From: Pseudactinotalea suaedae
GTDB taxonomy: Bacteria; Actinomycetota; Actinomycetes; Actinomycetales; Beutenbergiaceae
Reading direction: 5' to 3'
DNA length: 64,000 nt
NCBI RefSeq assembly: GCF_009733815.1
Contig: NZ_WNXY01000007.1
Coordinates: forward strand, 1 to 64,000
The notes beneath the pieces are model-generated. The model was given only the letters and a program-made list of their open reading frames with translations, was not told the DNA's origin and did no database searches. Below are positions 51,292 to 60,471 of this stretch, piece by piece; within the stretch, counting starts at the first letter, position 1; every line of letters starts with the position of its first letter. Made by a program: the position numbers and the translations under genes.

Positions 51292-53871
51292 ATGCGTGTC
51301 GCCAGCAGCTCGGCGGAGTCGCCGATGGGCGAGCGCGAGCGCGCCGTCACCGACGTCGCACGCACGCTCCGGGGCGGCCGCGGCACGCTGGTGCTCGGCG
51401 GCGCCGGCGTCGGCAAGACGCACCTGGCCGCGCGCGCCGTCGAGGCCAGTGCGCTTCCCGTGCCCGGCGCCGACCGGATCGCACCGCACCTGACGGCCCG
51501 GGCCACCGCACCGTACGAGGGCATCGCCCAGCTGCTCGGCTCCGATCGGTCACCGCGCTCGGACGCGGCCGCCGGGCACGCCCTCCGGGACCGGCTCGCC
51601 GTCGAGGGGAACGGTCGCGCGCCGCTGCTGCGGATCGAGGACGTCCACCTGCTCGACCGGCAGAGCGGCGAGGTGATCGCCGGGCTCGCCCGTCGCGGAG
51701 AGCTGGTGCTGCTCGCGACAGCGCGCCCGGTCGCGGGGGCGATGTCTCCCTGGCACGAGCTCTGGCGCGACGACGTCGTCGACCGGCTCGACGTCCACGA
51801 CCTGTCCGCGGGCGATGCGGGGCTGATGCTGGTCTCGCTGCTCGGCGGGCCGGTGCACCGGGACAGCGTCGAGATCCTGTGGAACGAGACGAGCGGCAAC
51901 CCGTTCCACCTGCGTGAGCTGGTGGCGGACCAGCAGGCGGCCGGAACGCTGGTGCAGCGCGCCGGCGAGTGGGTCCTCACCTCCCCACCGGCGGTCGGTC
52001 AGCGCCGGCTCGACGCGACCCGCGAGGAGCTGCACGGGCTGTCCGAGGACGGTGTGCTCGCGCTGCAGACTCTCTCGCTGCTCGGACCGCTGCAGCTGTC
52101 CTGGGTGCTGGACGCCGTCGGGCGCGCACCCGTCGAGGAGGTGCTCCGGCGCGGGCTCGTCCGCACGACCTCACCTCGCGAGCTGCCCGACGTCATGGTC
52201 GAGATGTCCCACCGGTTGCTCGCGCACGCGGTGCGCAGCGACATCCCACCCGAGGTGCGCCGCGACATCCTCGAGCAGGCCGCCGCACCCCAGGCGCATC
52301 TCGCTCTCGCTCCGCAGACCGTGCTGCTGATGCTCGACGACGGGGTCCGGATCCCCGCCGCGACCGTCCGCTCCGCGGTCGCGGAGGCGCTGGCTCGGCA
52401 ACGTCCGCAGGACGCCGTCTCGATCGTGGACGCCGCGCTCGCTGCGACCGGTCTCACCGACCTCGACGACGTCGCGACCGCGGGCCTGATGACCGCCCGG
52501 GCCCAGGCTCACGAGCGGCTGCAGCGTCCCCTCGCCGCGCTGGCCGATCTCGAGGACGCTCTCCCCCGCCTGCGACGCGCGACCGGCGCGGCGCACGACG
52601 GCGAGCTGCCGCGGCTCGTGGTCACGGCGACGAAGCTCCGTGCCGACCTCGCTCGGCGGCAGAGCGAGGCTGACGGCGACGCCGGCGTCGACATCGCGCT
52701 GGCGGTCCTGTCCGACGGGGTGTCGTGGCTGGGCGCCTTGACCGAGCAGCCCGACCGGGCGCGCCGGGAGCTCGAGCTCGAGGTGGCACGGCTGACCTTG
52801 CTGGGCTACGCGGGTCGTCACCAGCGGGCTCAGCGGGAGTCGGTGGGGCTGCTCGACAACAGCCCCGACGCGCAGCTCACGCTGCCGCTGGTGTGCCCCA
52901 CCGGGCTCGGGCTGCTGCAGGCCGGTCGGTTCGAGGACGCGCGGCGGATCGTCACCCGGTACCGCCCCTGGGCGAGCCGCGACGTGGCGCGCGACGCCGC
53001 GAGTGAGATCGCCGTCGTGGCCTTCTTCGCCCAGCTGTGGTCGGGCGAGATCGCCAACCTCGACGGTCCGGCGTCCTCGGCGCTCGACGTGCCCTACGGA
53101 ACGATCCCGTGGGCCGGCTCGCGCGTCAGCCGCGGTCTCGTCGCGGCCGCCAACGGTGCGTGGTCGCCCGCTCGGCGCGAGCTGCACGCGGCCAACGCGA
53201 GCGCAGCCGCCCAGGGACGTCATGCCGCCGCTCGGTACGGGCTGGCCGTCGAGGCACTGGCTGCGGCCGCGTGCGGCCAGGGCGCCGACGCCCGAGCGCT
53301 GCTGGCCGAGCTGGACGCGCTCCCGACCGACGCGACCGCGGTGCTCGACGGCGAGATCCGGCTGCTGCGCCTCGACACGCTGGTCTGGTTGCGGGAGCCG
53401 AACGCGCTCGCGACGGCCCGCGCGCTGGCGGAGGGGGCCCGGGTCGACGGGCTCACGAGGATCGAGCTCGAGGCGCTCCACCGCGTCCTGGTGGTGCGGC
53501 GCTGGACCGACCTGGCACCGGAGCCGGTGGTGCTCGCCCGTATCGAGCAGCTGCGCCCGCGGGTGCGGTCAGCCCGGGCGACCGCCCTCGTCAAGCACGC
53601 CTACGCGCTCCAGCACGAGGACGTCGACCTGATCGAGATCGCTGAGCGCGAGCTCAACCGCCGTGGGTTGTGGCTGCCACCCGGGCGGCAGGCGCTCGCC
53701 CTCACGCACCGCGAGCGCGAGATCGCCGCGCTGGCGCGGGCTCGGCTGACCAGCCGCGTCATCGCCGCCCGCCTCGGTCTGTCGGCACGCACGGTCGACA
53801 GCCACCTCGCGAGCGTGTTCAGCAAGCTCGGCGTCTCCTCGCGGGAGGACCTGAGCCATGCGCTCACCTGA
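51292..53871 (+). CDS. Large LuxR-family ATPase regulator 1
   Basis: An 859-residue regulator of the LAL/MalT-like type. The N-terminal NTPase has Walker A GGAGVGKT at 36-43 and a Walker B-like LLRIEDVHLLD. A long alpha-helical, TPR-like middle follows. The C-terminal LuxR helix-turn-helix reads LTHREREIAALARARLTSRVIAARLGLSARTVDSHLASVFSKLG. The ATG at 51292 is chosen for its GGGGGAGGA site; an ATG 11 codons upstream lacks one. It is divergent from the sheath operon and directly followed by a second regulator, so control of the injection-system genes is a reasonable inference. Confidence 0.9.
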   Translation: MRVASSSAESPMGERERAVTDVARTLRGGRGTLVLGGAGVGKTHLAARAVEASALPVPGADRIAPHLTARATAPYEGIAQLLGSDRSPRSDAAAGHALRDRLAVEGNGRAPLLRIEDVHLLDRQSGEVIAGLARRGELVLLATARPVAGAMSPWHELWRDDVVDRLDVHDLSAGDAGLMLVSLLGGPVHRDSVEILWNETSGNPFHLRELVADQQAAGTLVQRAGEWVLTSPPAVGQRRLDATREELHGLSEDGVLALQTLSLLGPLQLSWVLDAVGRAPVEEVLRRGLVRTTSPRELPDVMVEMSHRLLAHAVRSDIPPEVRRDILEQAAAPQAHLALAPQTVLLMLDDGVRIPAATVRSAVAEALARQRPQDAVSIVDAALAATGLTDLDDVATAGLMTARAQAHERLQRPLAALADLEDALPRLRRATGAAHDGELPRLVVTATKLRADLARRQSEADGDAGVDIALAVLSDGVSWLGALTEQPDRARRELELEVARLTLLGYAGRHQRAQRESVGLLDNSPDAQLTLPLVCPTGLGLLQAGRFEDARRIVTRYRPWASRDVARDAASEIAVVAFFAQLWSGEIANLDGPASSALDVPYGTIPWAGSRVSRGLVAAANGAWSPARRELHAANASAAAQGRHAAARYGLAVEALAAAACGQGADARALLAELDALPTDATAVLDGEIRLLRLDTLVWLREPNALATARALAEGARVDGLTRIELEALHRVLVVRRWTDLAPEPVVLARIEQLRPRVRSARATALVKHAYALQHEDVDLIEIAERELNRRGLWLPPGRQALALTHREREIAALARARLTSRVIAARLGLSARTVDSHLASVFSKLGVSSREDLSHALT

Positions 53872-56482
53872 TCGGACGCACCACGTCGCGGTACCGACGC
53901 GGGCGCACCTGCCGGAGCCAGGCTCCGCCGTCGATCAGGAGCAGCTGAGCCGGACCCAAGGGACCCCAGGGACCCCAGGGATCCGGGCGGCGCTGGAGGC
54001 GGGCAAGCACGTCGTCGTGCTCGGCGAGGCAGGGATCGGCAAGACGCACCTGGTCAACGCCGCGCTGCGCCCCGGGCCGCCCGCAGGCACCCGCCTCGTC
54101 AACCTGACCCCGATGGTGCACGGTCCGGGTGATCAGCCCGGTCCCGGCACGCTCGACCACCTGCTGGGCGCGCACACGGTCCGCACCGACCCCGACGCGG
54201 CGGCCGACGCCCTGTGGCGATGGGCGAGCTCGGGCACCGAGGGCACGCGGGTGCTGCTCCGACTGGAGAAGGCCCACCTCGTCGACGAGGCCAGCCTCGC
54301 CGTCGTCAGGCGTGTCGCCGAGCGACCCGAGGTGACCCTGGTGGTCACCCATCGCTCCGACCCGAGCCTGCCGCCGCTGCTCGGCGACCTCGCCGATGTC
54401 GCCCGGTTCACGGTGCGGCCCCTGGACACCGCGGGGGTCGAGACCCTGCTCGTCGAGCTGCTCGGCGGCTTTCCCACCGCCGACACCGTGCACCGGCTCT
54501 GGGTGGCGACGCGCGGCAACCCGTTCTATCTCTGCGAGCTCGTCCGCGACCAGCGTGCCCGTGGCGCGCTCAGCGCAGACGACGGCATCTGGGTCTGGAC
54601 CGGCGCGCCCGCGCTGAGCCTGCGCCTGCTCGACTCGACACTGCACGACCTGGCCCATCTCAGCACCGACGAGCGCCACGTCGTCGAGCTGGCCGCCATC
54701 GCCGGGCCGATCCCCGCTGACGCGATGACGTCCGCGGTCCGGGACCGGCTGCTGCGGCTCGGCATGCTCCGGCCCACACGCGCGCCTGCCGACCGGGTTC
54801 CCGCCGCACGGTTCGAGGTGGTGCACCCGCTCCAGGCCGACGCGATCTGCGCGCAGATCGGCACACGGCGTCGACGCGAGCTGCTGAGCCAGGCACGTGC
54901 CTGGGAGGACCGGGCGGAAGCCGCCACCGACGAGCTGGTGCGGTCGGTGATCCAGAGCGTCGGCGCGCAGGTCGAGGTCGCGCTCCCCGAGCTGCTCCGC
55001 GCGTGCGGGCACGCCGTGCGCGCGGACGACCCGCACGCGGCGGTCGAGCTCACCAGCGCGGCCCTGCGGACCACCACCGCCGACCTCGACAGCGTCGCGA
55101 TCCTCACCGCGCGCGCCGACGCGCACCTGCACATCGGCGACATCGACGCCGCGCTGCGCGACCTCGGCGAGGTACGTCGCACCCTGGAGGCGCTCGACGC
55201 CGACGGCCGAGGCGTCCTGGACGCCTACCTCCGCTCGGTCAGGCTCGAGGCGATGGTCCGGCACTTCCTGAGCACCGACCTGGCCTCCACGCTGGCGATG
55301 CTGGACCGGTCGGCAGCCTGGCTACGACCGCACGCCAGCACCCTCGAGGCGGCTGCACGCGCGCTGCAGACCGTCGAGGCGCTGCGCCTGGCGCACGTCG
55401 CCTGGGGCGGGCGGCACCCGGAGATGCTCGAGGTCGCGCTCGAGACGTTGCGGCGCGCCGAGCACGCCGAGGACGTGGTGCCGCTGGTCGCACCGACGGT
55501 GTTCGCGCTGTCGCTCGCGGGCCGCCCCGCCGAGGCCGAGCAGCTGAGCCGGCGGTACCTGCCGGTGATCGCCGAGCACCCCGCGCTGCACCGGTGGGAG
55601 CCGGGCACCTTCACGCTGACCCGGTTCTTCACGCTGGTGCTCTCGGGCGAGATCCAGGCCGCCGAGCAGACCTCGCCCCTGACCGGCGGCATGGTCGACA
55701 TGGTCAGCCGGCACCAGCGGCGCGGCGTCGTCGCCGCCGCCCGGGGCGACTGGACCATCGCCCGGCACGAGCTCCGGGCCGCCAACGCCCGGCTGCGGCT
55801 GCGGGACTCGCTCGGCGTCCTGCCGTACACGCTCGGCGTGGAGGCGATGGTCGCCGCCGCGGCCGGTGAGGCGGTCAGCGCGCGCGCCCTGCTCGCCGAG
55901 CTGCGGTCCACCCCGCGCCGCTGCTCCCTGGTGACCGGTGCCCATCTGGACATGCACGTCGTCGACGCGCTCATCTGGCTCGGCGACCCGGCCGCCGTCA
56001 CCCTCGCGACGCGGCTGGCCCGCGCAGCCGCGCGCGACGGCCAGTGCGCGATCGAGCTGGAGGCGCTGCACCGGATCGCGGTGGCAGCCGGCACCGCGGC
56101 GGCACGCCGAGCAGTGCCCACGGGTTCTCTCGAGGAGCGGGTGACGTGGTTGGCCGACCGCACGGACGGCCGCCGCCACGCCGTGCTGGTCGACCACCTG
56201 CGAGCCATGCTGGGCCGGCGCGCACACGCGGTCGAGGAGGCCGCCGCGATGCTGCAGGAGGTCGGGATCGGGCTGCCGGCGACCGTGGCACCGACCCGGC
56301 TGACGCGCCGCGAGCGCGAGATCGCGACGCTCGCCGCGGGTGGGATGACCAGCAAGGCGATCGCGCAGCGTCTCGTGCTGTCGGTCCGGACCGTCGACTC
56401 CCACCTCGCCGGTGCCTACGCCAAGCTCGGCGTGCACTCACGGGAAGGTCTGCAGGAGGCGCTCGCCGAGACCTCCGGGTGA
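53858..56482 (+). CDS. Large LuxR-family ATPase regulator 2
   Basis: An 874-residue paralogue of regulator 1, overlapping it by 14 bases. Walker A is GEAGIGKT at 56-63; the AAA-type ATPase region continues with LLRLEKAHLVDEASL and TRGNPFYLCELVRDQ. The middle is helical and repeat-like. The LuxR helix-turn-helix LTRREREIATLAAGGMTSKAIAQRLVLSVRTVDSHLAGAYAKLG ends the protein. The N-terminus has a short TQGTPGTPG stretch from a 9-bp DNA repeat. Co-translation with regulator 1 suggests they act as a pair or hetero-oligomer. Ligands unknown. Confidence 0.9.
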   Translation: MRSPDRTHHVAVPTRAHLPEPGSAVDQEQLSRTQGTPGTPGIRAALEAGKHVVVLGEAGIGKTHLVNAALRPGPPAGTRLVNLTPMVHGPGDQPGPGTLDHLLGAHTVRTDPDAAADALWRWASSGTEGTRVLLRLEKAHLVDEASLAVVRRVAERPEVTLVVTHRSDPSLPPLLGDLADVARFTVRPLDTAGVETLLVELLGGFPTADTVHRLWVATRGNPFYLCELVRDQRARGALSADDGIWVWTGAPALSLRLLDSTLHDLAHLSTDERHVVELAAIAGPIPADAMTSAVRDRLLRLGMLRPTRAPADRVPAARFEVVHPLQADAICAQIGTRRRRELLSQARAWEDRAEAATDELVRSVIQSVGAQVEVALPELLRACGHAVRADDPHAAVELTSAALRTTTADLDSVAILTARADAHLHIGDIDAALRDLGEVRRTLEALDADGRGVLDAYLRSVRLEAMVRHFLSTDLASTLAMLDRSAAWLRPHASTLEAAARALQTVEALRLAHVAWGGRHPEMLEVALETLRRAEHAEDVVPLVAPTVFALSLAGRPAEAEQLSRRYLPVIAEHPALHRWEPGTFTLTRFFTLVLSGEIQAAEQTSPLTGGMVDMVSRHQRRGVVAAARGDWTIARHELRAANARLRLRDSLGVLPYTLGVEAMVAAAAGEAVSARALLAELRSTPRRCSLVTGAHLDMHVVDALIWLGDPAAVTLATRLARAAARDGQCAIELEALHRIAVAAGTAAARRAVPTGSLEERVTWLADRTDGRRHAVLVDHLRAMLGRRAHAVEEAAAMLQEVGIGLPATVAPTRLTRREREIATLAAGGMTSKAIAQRLVLSVRTVDSHLAGAYAKLGVHSREGLQEALAETSG

Positions 56483-56514
56483 GGCGCCGGCGCGGACCTG
56501 GCTCGCGCGGGCCG

Positions 56515-56520
56515 TAGGCT
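56515..56520 (+). promoter_or_regulatory. Candidate -10 of the helicase gene
   Basis: TAGGCT, 32 bases before the helicase ATG, which has a GGGAGGAG ribosome-binding site. It lies in the 70-base gap after the LuxR gene, so the helicase is probably outside the injection-system regulon. Confidence 0.4.
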
Positions 56521-56552
56521 CGGGTCGACAGCGCGCAACCGGGAGGAGCGTC

Positions 56553-59090
56553 ATGAGCCTCGCCGGGGTACGGAACGGCACTCCGGACGACGCGGCCGAC
56601 AGAGCCGTCGTGGCGGTCACCGAGTGGGCCGCCGGTCGCGGCCTGGAGCTGTACCCGCACCAGGAGACCGCGCTGCTCGAGGTCGCCTCGGGTGCGAACG
56701 TGATCTGCTCGACGCCCACCGGTTCGGGCAAGTCGCTGATCGCGATGTCCGCCCACACGGTGGCGCTCGCCGAGGGCCGCCGCAGCTACTACACCGCGCC
56801 GCTCAAGGCGCTGGTGAGCGAGAAGTTCTTCGACCTCGTCGAGGTGTTCGGCGCCGACCTCGTCGGGATGGTGACCGGCGACGTGTCGATCAACGCCGAC
56901 GCCCCGATCATCTGCTGCACGGCCGAGATCCTCGCCAACCTCGCCCTGCGCGAGGGTGAGCTGGCCGACGTCGGCCAGGTGGTCGCCGACGAGTTCCACT
57001 ACTACGCGGACCCGCAGCGCGGGTGGGCGTGGCAGGTGCCGCTGCTGGAGCTGACGCAGGCGCAGTTCGTGCTGCTGTCGGCGACCCTGGGCGACGTCAC
57101 CCCGATCGCCGACGACCTCACCCGGCGCACCGGCCGCCCCACGGCCGTGATCGACGACGCCGTCCGCCCCGTCCCCCTCACCTACGCGTACTCGCTCGAA
57201 CCGTTGCCGGAGCTGCTGCAGGAGCTGGTGAGCACGCACCGCGCGCCGGTGTACGTGGTGCACACGAGCCAGGCCGCCGCCGTCACCACGGCGCAGGCGC
57301 TGACCTCGGCCCAGGTCGCCACCCGCGCCCAGCGGGACGCGGTCGCCGCCTTCCTCGATGCCCACCGGGTGAGCTTCTCGCGCGGCTTCGGGAGCACCCT
57401 GTCCCGGCTGCTGCGTCACGGCATCGGTGTCCATCACGCCGGCATGCTCCCCCGCTACCGCCGGCTCGTCGAACGGCTCACACAGGCCGGGCTGCTCCCG
57501 GTGATCTGCGGCACCGACACGCTCGGGGTCGGCATCAACGTCCCGATCCGCACCGTGGTGCTCACCTCGCTCGTCAAGTTCGACGGCGTCCGGCAGCGGC
57601 ACCTGAGCGCTCGGGAGTTCCATCAGGTCGCCGGGCGCGCTGGCCGCGCCGGGTACGACACCAAGGGCGAGGTGATCGTGCAGGCGCCCGACCACGTCAT
57701 CGAGAACGCGAAGGCGCTCGCCAAGGCAGGTGACGACGAGCGCAAGCGCCGCAAGATCGTGCGCAAGCAGGCTCCCTCGGGCCAGGTGAACTGGACCGAC
57801 AAGACCTTCGAGCGGTTGCGCGACTCGGCACCGGAACCGCTGACCTCGCAGATGCGCGTGACCCACGCGATGGTGCTGTCGGTGCTGTCCCGCTGGGGCG
57901 ACCCGGTCGAGGCGATGGCCAAGCTGCTCACCGACAACCACGAGCCTGCGACGCCCCGGAACCGGTTGGTGCGCGACGCCGTCAGGATCTATCGCTCGCT
58001 CCGGGCCGCAGGGATCGTCGAGCGGCTGGCCGAGCCCGACGCGCAGGGCCGGCGCCTGCGGCTGGCCACCGAGGTCCCGCTCGACGTGGCGCTCGACGCG
58101 CCGCTGTCGGTGTTCGCGCTGGCGGCGCTGGAGCTGCTCGACCCCGAGGACCCGGGCTACGTGCTCGACGTCGTGTCGGTCATCGAGGCGACGCTCGAGG
58201 ACCCCCGCCCGATGCTGGTCGCGCAGGAGAAGGCGGCGCGCGGCGAGGCGGTCGCGGCCATGAAGGCCGACGGCGTCGAGTACGTCGACCGCATGAACGC
58301 CCTCGACGAGGTCACCTATCCCCGGCCGCTGGAGGAGCTGCTGAGCGCCGCGCTCGCCGAGTACGCGCAGGCCCACCCGTGGGTGAGCGACCACGAGCTG
58401 AAGCCGAAGTCGGTGGTGCGCGAGATGCTCGAGCGCGCGATGACGTTCGGCGAGCTGATCTCCGCCTACGGGATCGCCCGCAGCGAGGGCGTGCTGCTGC
58501 GCTACCTGACCGACGCCTACCGCGCGCTGCGCCGGATGGTGCCGCCGCACCTGCGCACCGAGGAGCTCGAGGACGTCGTCGAGTGGCTCGGTGCCACCGT
58601 GCGCGGGATCGACTCCTCGCTGCTCGACGAGTGGGAGGCGCTCGCCGACGGCGGCCTCGCGCGACCGGCAGCCGACGGCGACGGCGTCCTCGATCTCGCT
58701 CCCCCGGTCCGCCCCGTCACCGACAACGTGCGCGCGTTCCGTGTGATGGTGCGCAACGCGATGTTCCGGCGGGTGGAGCTGCTGGCCCGGGAGGCCTACG
58801 GCGAGCTGGGCGAACTCGACGGCGAGTCGGGCTGGGACAGCGAGGCCTGGCGCGCGGCCGCCGACCCGTACTGGGACGAGTACGAGGACCTGGGCATCGG
58901 CCCCGACGCGCGCGCCCCCTCGATGCTCAGCATCGACGAACGTGGTGACGCCTGGGTGCTCACGCAGGTGCTCGACGACCCTGCCGGCGACAGGGACTGG
59001 CGGCTCGTCGCCGTCGTCGACATCGCCAGGAGCGCCGAGACCGGCGAGCCGGTGCTGACGGTCGACTCCCTCGCACCTGCGACCGGATGA
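56553..59090 (+). CDS. DEAD/DEAH-box helicase with DUF3516 domain
   Basis: An 845-residue superfamily 2 helicase. Motif I is STPTGSGKS, motif II VADEFH, motif III LLSATLG, and the second RecA domain has GIGVHHAGMLPRYR and HQVAGRAGRAGYDT. The C-terminal ~300 residues match the DUF3516 region of actinobacterial Ski2-like helicases. Its substrate is presumably RNA, but that is from family placement. The ATG at 56553 is chosen for the adjacent GGGAGGAG site; upstream in-frame sequence belongs to the LuxR gene in another frame. Confidence 0.92.
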   Translation: MSLAGVRNGTPDDAADRAVVAVTEWAAGRGLELYPHQETALLEVASGANVICSTPTGSGKSLIAMSAHTVALAEGRRSYYTAPLKALVSEKFFDLVEVFGADLVGMVTGDVSINADAPIICCTAEILANLALREGELADVGQVVADEFHYYADPQRGWAWQVPLLELTQAQFVLLSATLGDVTPIADDLTRRTGRPTAVIDDAVRPVPLTYAYSLEPLPELLQELVSTHRAPVYVVHTSQAAAVTTAQALTSAQVATRAQRDAVAAFLDAHRVSFSRGFGSTLSRLLRHGIGVHHAGMLPRYRRLVERLTQAGLLPVICGTDTLGVGINVPIRTVVLTSLVKFDGVRQRHLSAREFHQVAGRAGRAGYDTKGEVIVQAPDHVIENAKALAKAGDDERKRRKIVRKQAPSGQVNWTDKTFERLRDSAPEPLTSQMRVTHAMVLSVLSRWGDPVEAMAKLLTDNHEPATPRNRLVRDAVRIYRSLRAAGIVERLAEPDAQGRRLRLATEVPLDVALDAPLSVFALAALELLDPEDPGYVLDVVSVIEATLEDPRPMLVAQEKAARGEAVAAMKADGVEYVDRMNALDEVTYPRPLEELLSAALAEYAQAHPWVSDHELKPKSVVREMLERAMTFGELISAYGIARSEGVLLRYLTDAYRALRRMVPPHLRTEELEDVVEWLGATVRGIDSSLLDEWEALADGGLARPAADGDGVLDLAPPVRPVTDNVRAFRVMVRNAMFRRVELLAREAYGELGELDGESGWDSEAWRAAADPYWDEYEDLGIGPDARAPSMLSIDERGDAWVLTQVLDDPAGDRDWRLVAVVDIARSAETGEPVLTVDSLAPATG

Positions 59091-59103
59091 GCGGCGGGCT
59101 TCC

Positions 59104-59625
59104 TCACCGCTCGCGCACCGTGAGGAGGCTGGCACCGTGCTCGGAGCGTCGCTCGACCTGCCCGGTCACGCGGAAACCGAGCTTGTCCAGGACCCGCAGC
59201 GAGGCCACGTTCCAGTCCCAGACTCCGGCGCGCAGACGGCGATAGCCGGCCTCGTCGGCCCACGCGACGACCGCACGGGCGGCCTCGGTCGCGTAGCCCT
59301 GTCCATGGCAGTCGCAGAGCAGCTCGTACGCCAGCTCGGGTTCCTCGGGGGTCCCGCTGCCGTGCCCGTTCAGACCGCAGTAGCCCAGGACCTCACCGCC
59401 CTGCGTGCGCACCACGGTGAGCAGTCGCAGCCGCGCGGACTGGCTCTCCGCCCGGATCGACGCGGCGACGTCCTCCACGGTGGGTCGCCCGCCGGCATCG
59501 ATCCGCCGGTGCGGCGGCACCCGGTGATCGCGCTCCTTCCAGAGCGTCCGGAACGTCACGGCGTCCTCCGGCCGCTGCGGGCGGAGCGTCAGCCGCTCGG
59601 TCTCGAGGGTCTCCAGGCGTGCCAC
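59104..59625 (-). CDS. GNAT-family N-acetyltransferase
   Basis: A 173-residue acetyltransferase of the RimJ/RimL-like type. It begins LETERLTLRPQRPEDAVTFRTLW and carries the acetyl-CoA-binding region ELLCDCHGQGYATEAARAVVAWA and the C-terminal NVASLRVLDKLGFRVTGQVERR. The acceptor substrate is unknown. The start is GTG at 59625; GACGAT lies six bases before it, a weak candidate for a leaderless -10. It converges with the helicase gene. Confidence 0.88.
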   Translation of the reverse strand: MARLETLETERLTLRPQRPEDAVTFRTLWKERDHRVPPHRRIDAGGRPTVEDVAASIRAESQSARLRLLTVVRTQGGEVLGYCGLNGHGSGTPEEPELAYELLCDCHGQGYATEAARAVVAWADEAGYRRLRAGVWDWNVASLRVLDKLGFRVTGQVERRSEHGASLLTVRER

Positions 59626-59749
59626 GCCACCATCGTCTCAGCCGCGTCGGTCCGAGAACGGCCGTGGCTGAGCAGGCACGCCCCTGCCGGACGAGCACGT
59701 CGGACCGAGGTCAACCATCGCAGCGTGCGGCGCATCGCGATCACCCTGT

Positions 59750-59773
59750 TAGGATACGATACGTGCCGTATCC
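59750..59773 (+). promoter_or_regulatory. TetR autoregulatory promoter/operator
   Basis: -10 TAGGAT (59750-59755) followed by seven bases and the GTG start at 59763. Overlapping it is an inverted repeat GGATACG / CGTATCC (59752-59758 and 59767-59773) with an eight-base spacer. The palindrome covers both the -10 and the start codon, so bound repressor would block its own leaderless message. Confidence 0.65.
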
Positions 59774-60419
59774 CAATGACCCACCCCGCCGACCCGGTCG
59801 TCCACGTGACGAGGCTCGCGAACGCGAGATCCTCGGCGTCGTCCTGGCGCTGATGGCCGAGTCGGGCGTCGACGGTGTGACGTTCGAGGAGGTCGCGCGT
59901 CGAGCCCATGCGTCCAAGCGCACGCTCTACCGCCGCTGGGTCACGAAGCAGGAGATGGTGGTTGCCGCGATCAAGGCGGGTCCCGCCGCCGGCAACCGGC
60001 CCGACCCGATCGACACCGGGTCGCTGCGCGGCGACCTCCTGGCGTTGCTGGCCCGTCTGGACGACCAGATGAGCGCCGGGTCGCCGGTCGGTCTCACGAT
60101 CCTGCAGGCGGGCCTGCGCGACCCCGAGCTCTGCCAGCACATCGAGGACACCGTGGGTCCGACCGGCGCCCGGCTCACGGACACGGTGCTGCGGTCGGCC
60201 GTGGCACGAGGAGAGCTCCCCGCCTCGGCCGATCCGTTCGCGTACGAGGAGGTCGGCGCCGCTGTGCTGCTGATCCGCAAGCTCAACGGCCTCAGCACCG
60301 ACGAGGCCTACCGCGAGGCCCTGGTCGACGCCGTGCTCATACCCGCGCTGCGCAGCGGCGTCGACGCAGGGCAGCACGGCATCTTCTCCGGCCGCCCCAC
60401 GCCTGCCGCGTCGACCTGA
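59763..60419 (+). CDS. TetR-family transcriptional regulator
   Basis: A 218-residue repressor. The N-terminal helix-turn-helix is GRPRDEAREREILGVVLALMAESGVDGVTFEEVARRAHASKRTLYRRW; the C-terminal half is an AcrR-like ligand domain. The GTG at 59763 is favoured by the -10 seven bases upstream and gives a normal N-terminus; upstream in-frame codons read unrelated sequence. It is followed after 52 bases by the hydrolase gene on the same strand, which it probably controls together with itself. Confidence 0.9.
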   Translation: MPYPNDPPRRPGRPRDEAREREILGVVLALMAESGVDGVTFEEVARRAHASKRTLYRRWVTKQEMVVAAIKAGPAAGNRPDPIDTGSLRGDLLALLARLDDQMSAGSPVGLTILQAGLRDPELCQHIEDTVGPTGARLTDTVLRSAVARGELPASADPFAYEEVGAAVLLIRKLNGLSTDEAYREALVDAVLIPALRSGVDAGQHGIFSGRPTPAAST

Positions 60420-60471
60420 TCCCCACCGACCGACCCCAGACCAGCCACCCGTCACCGATCAAGGACATCTC

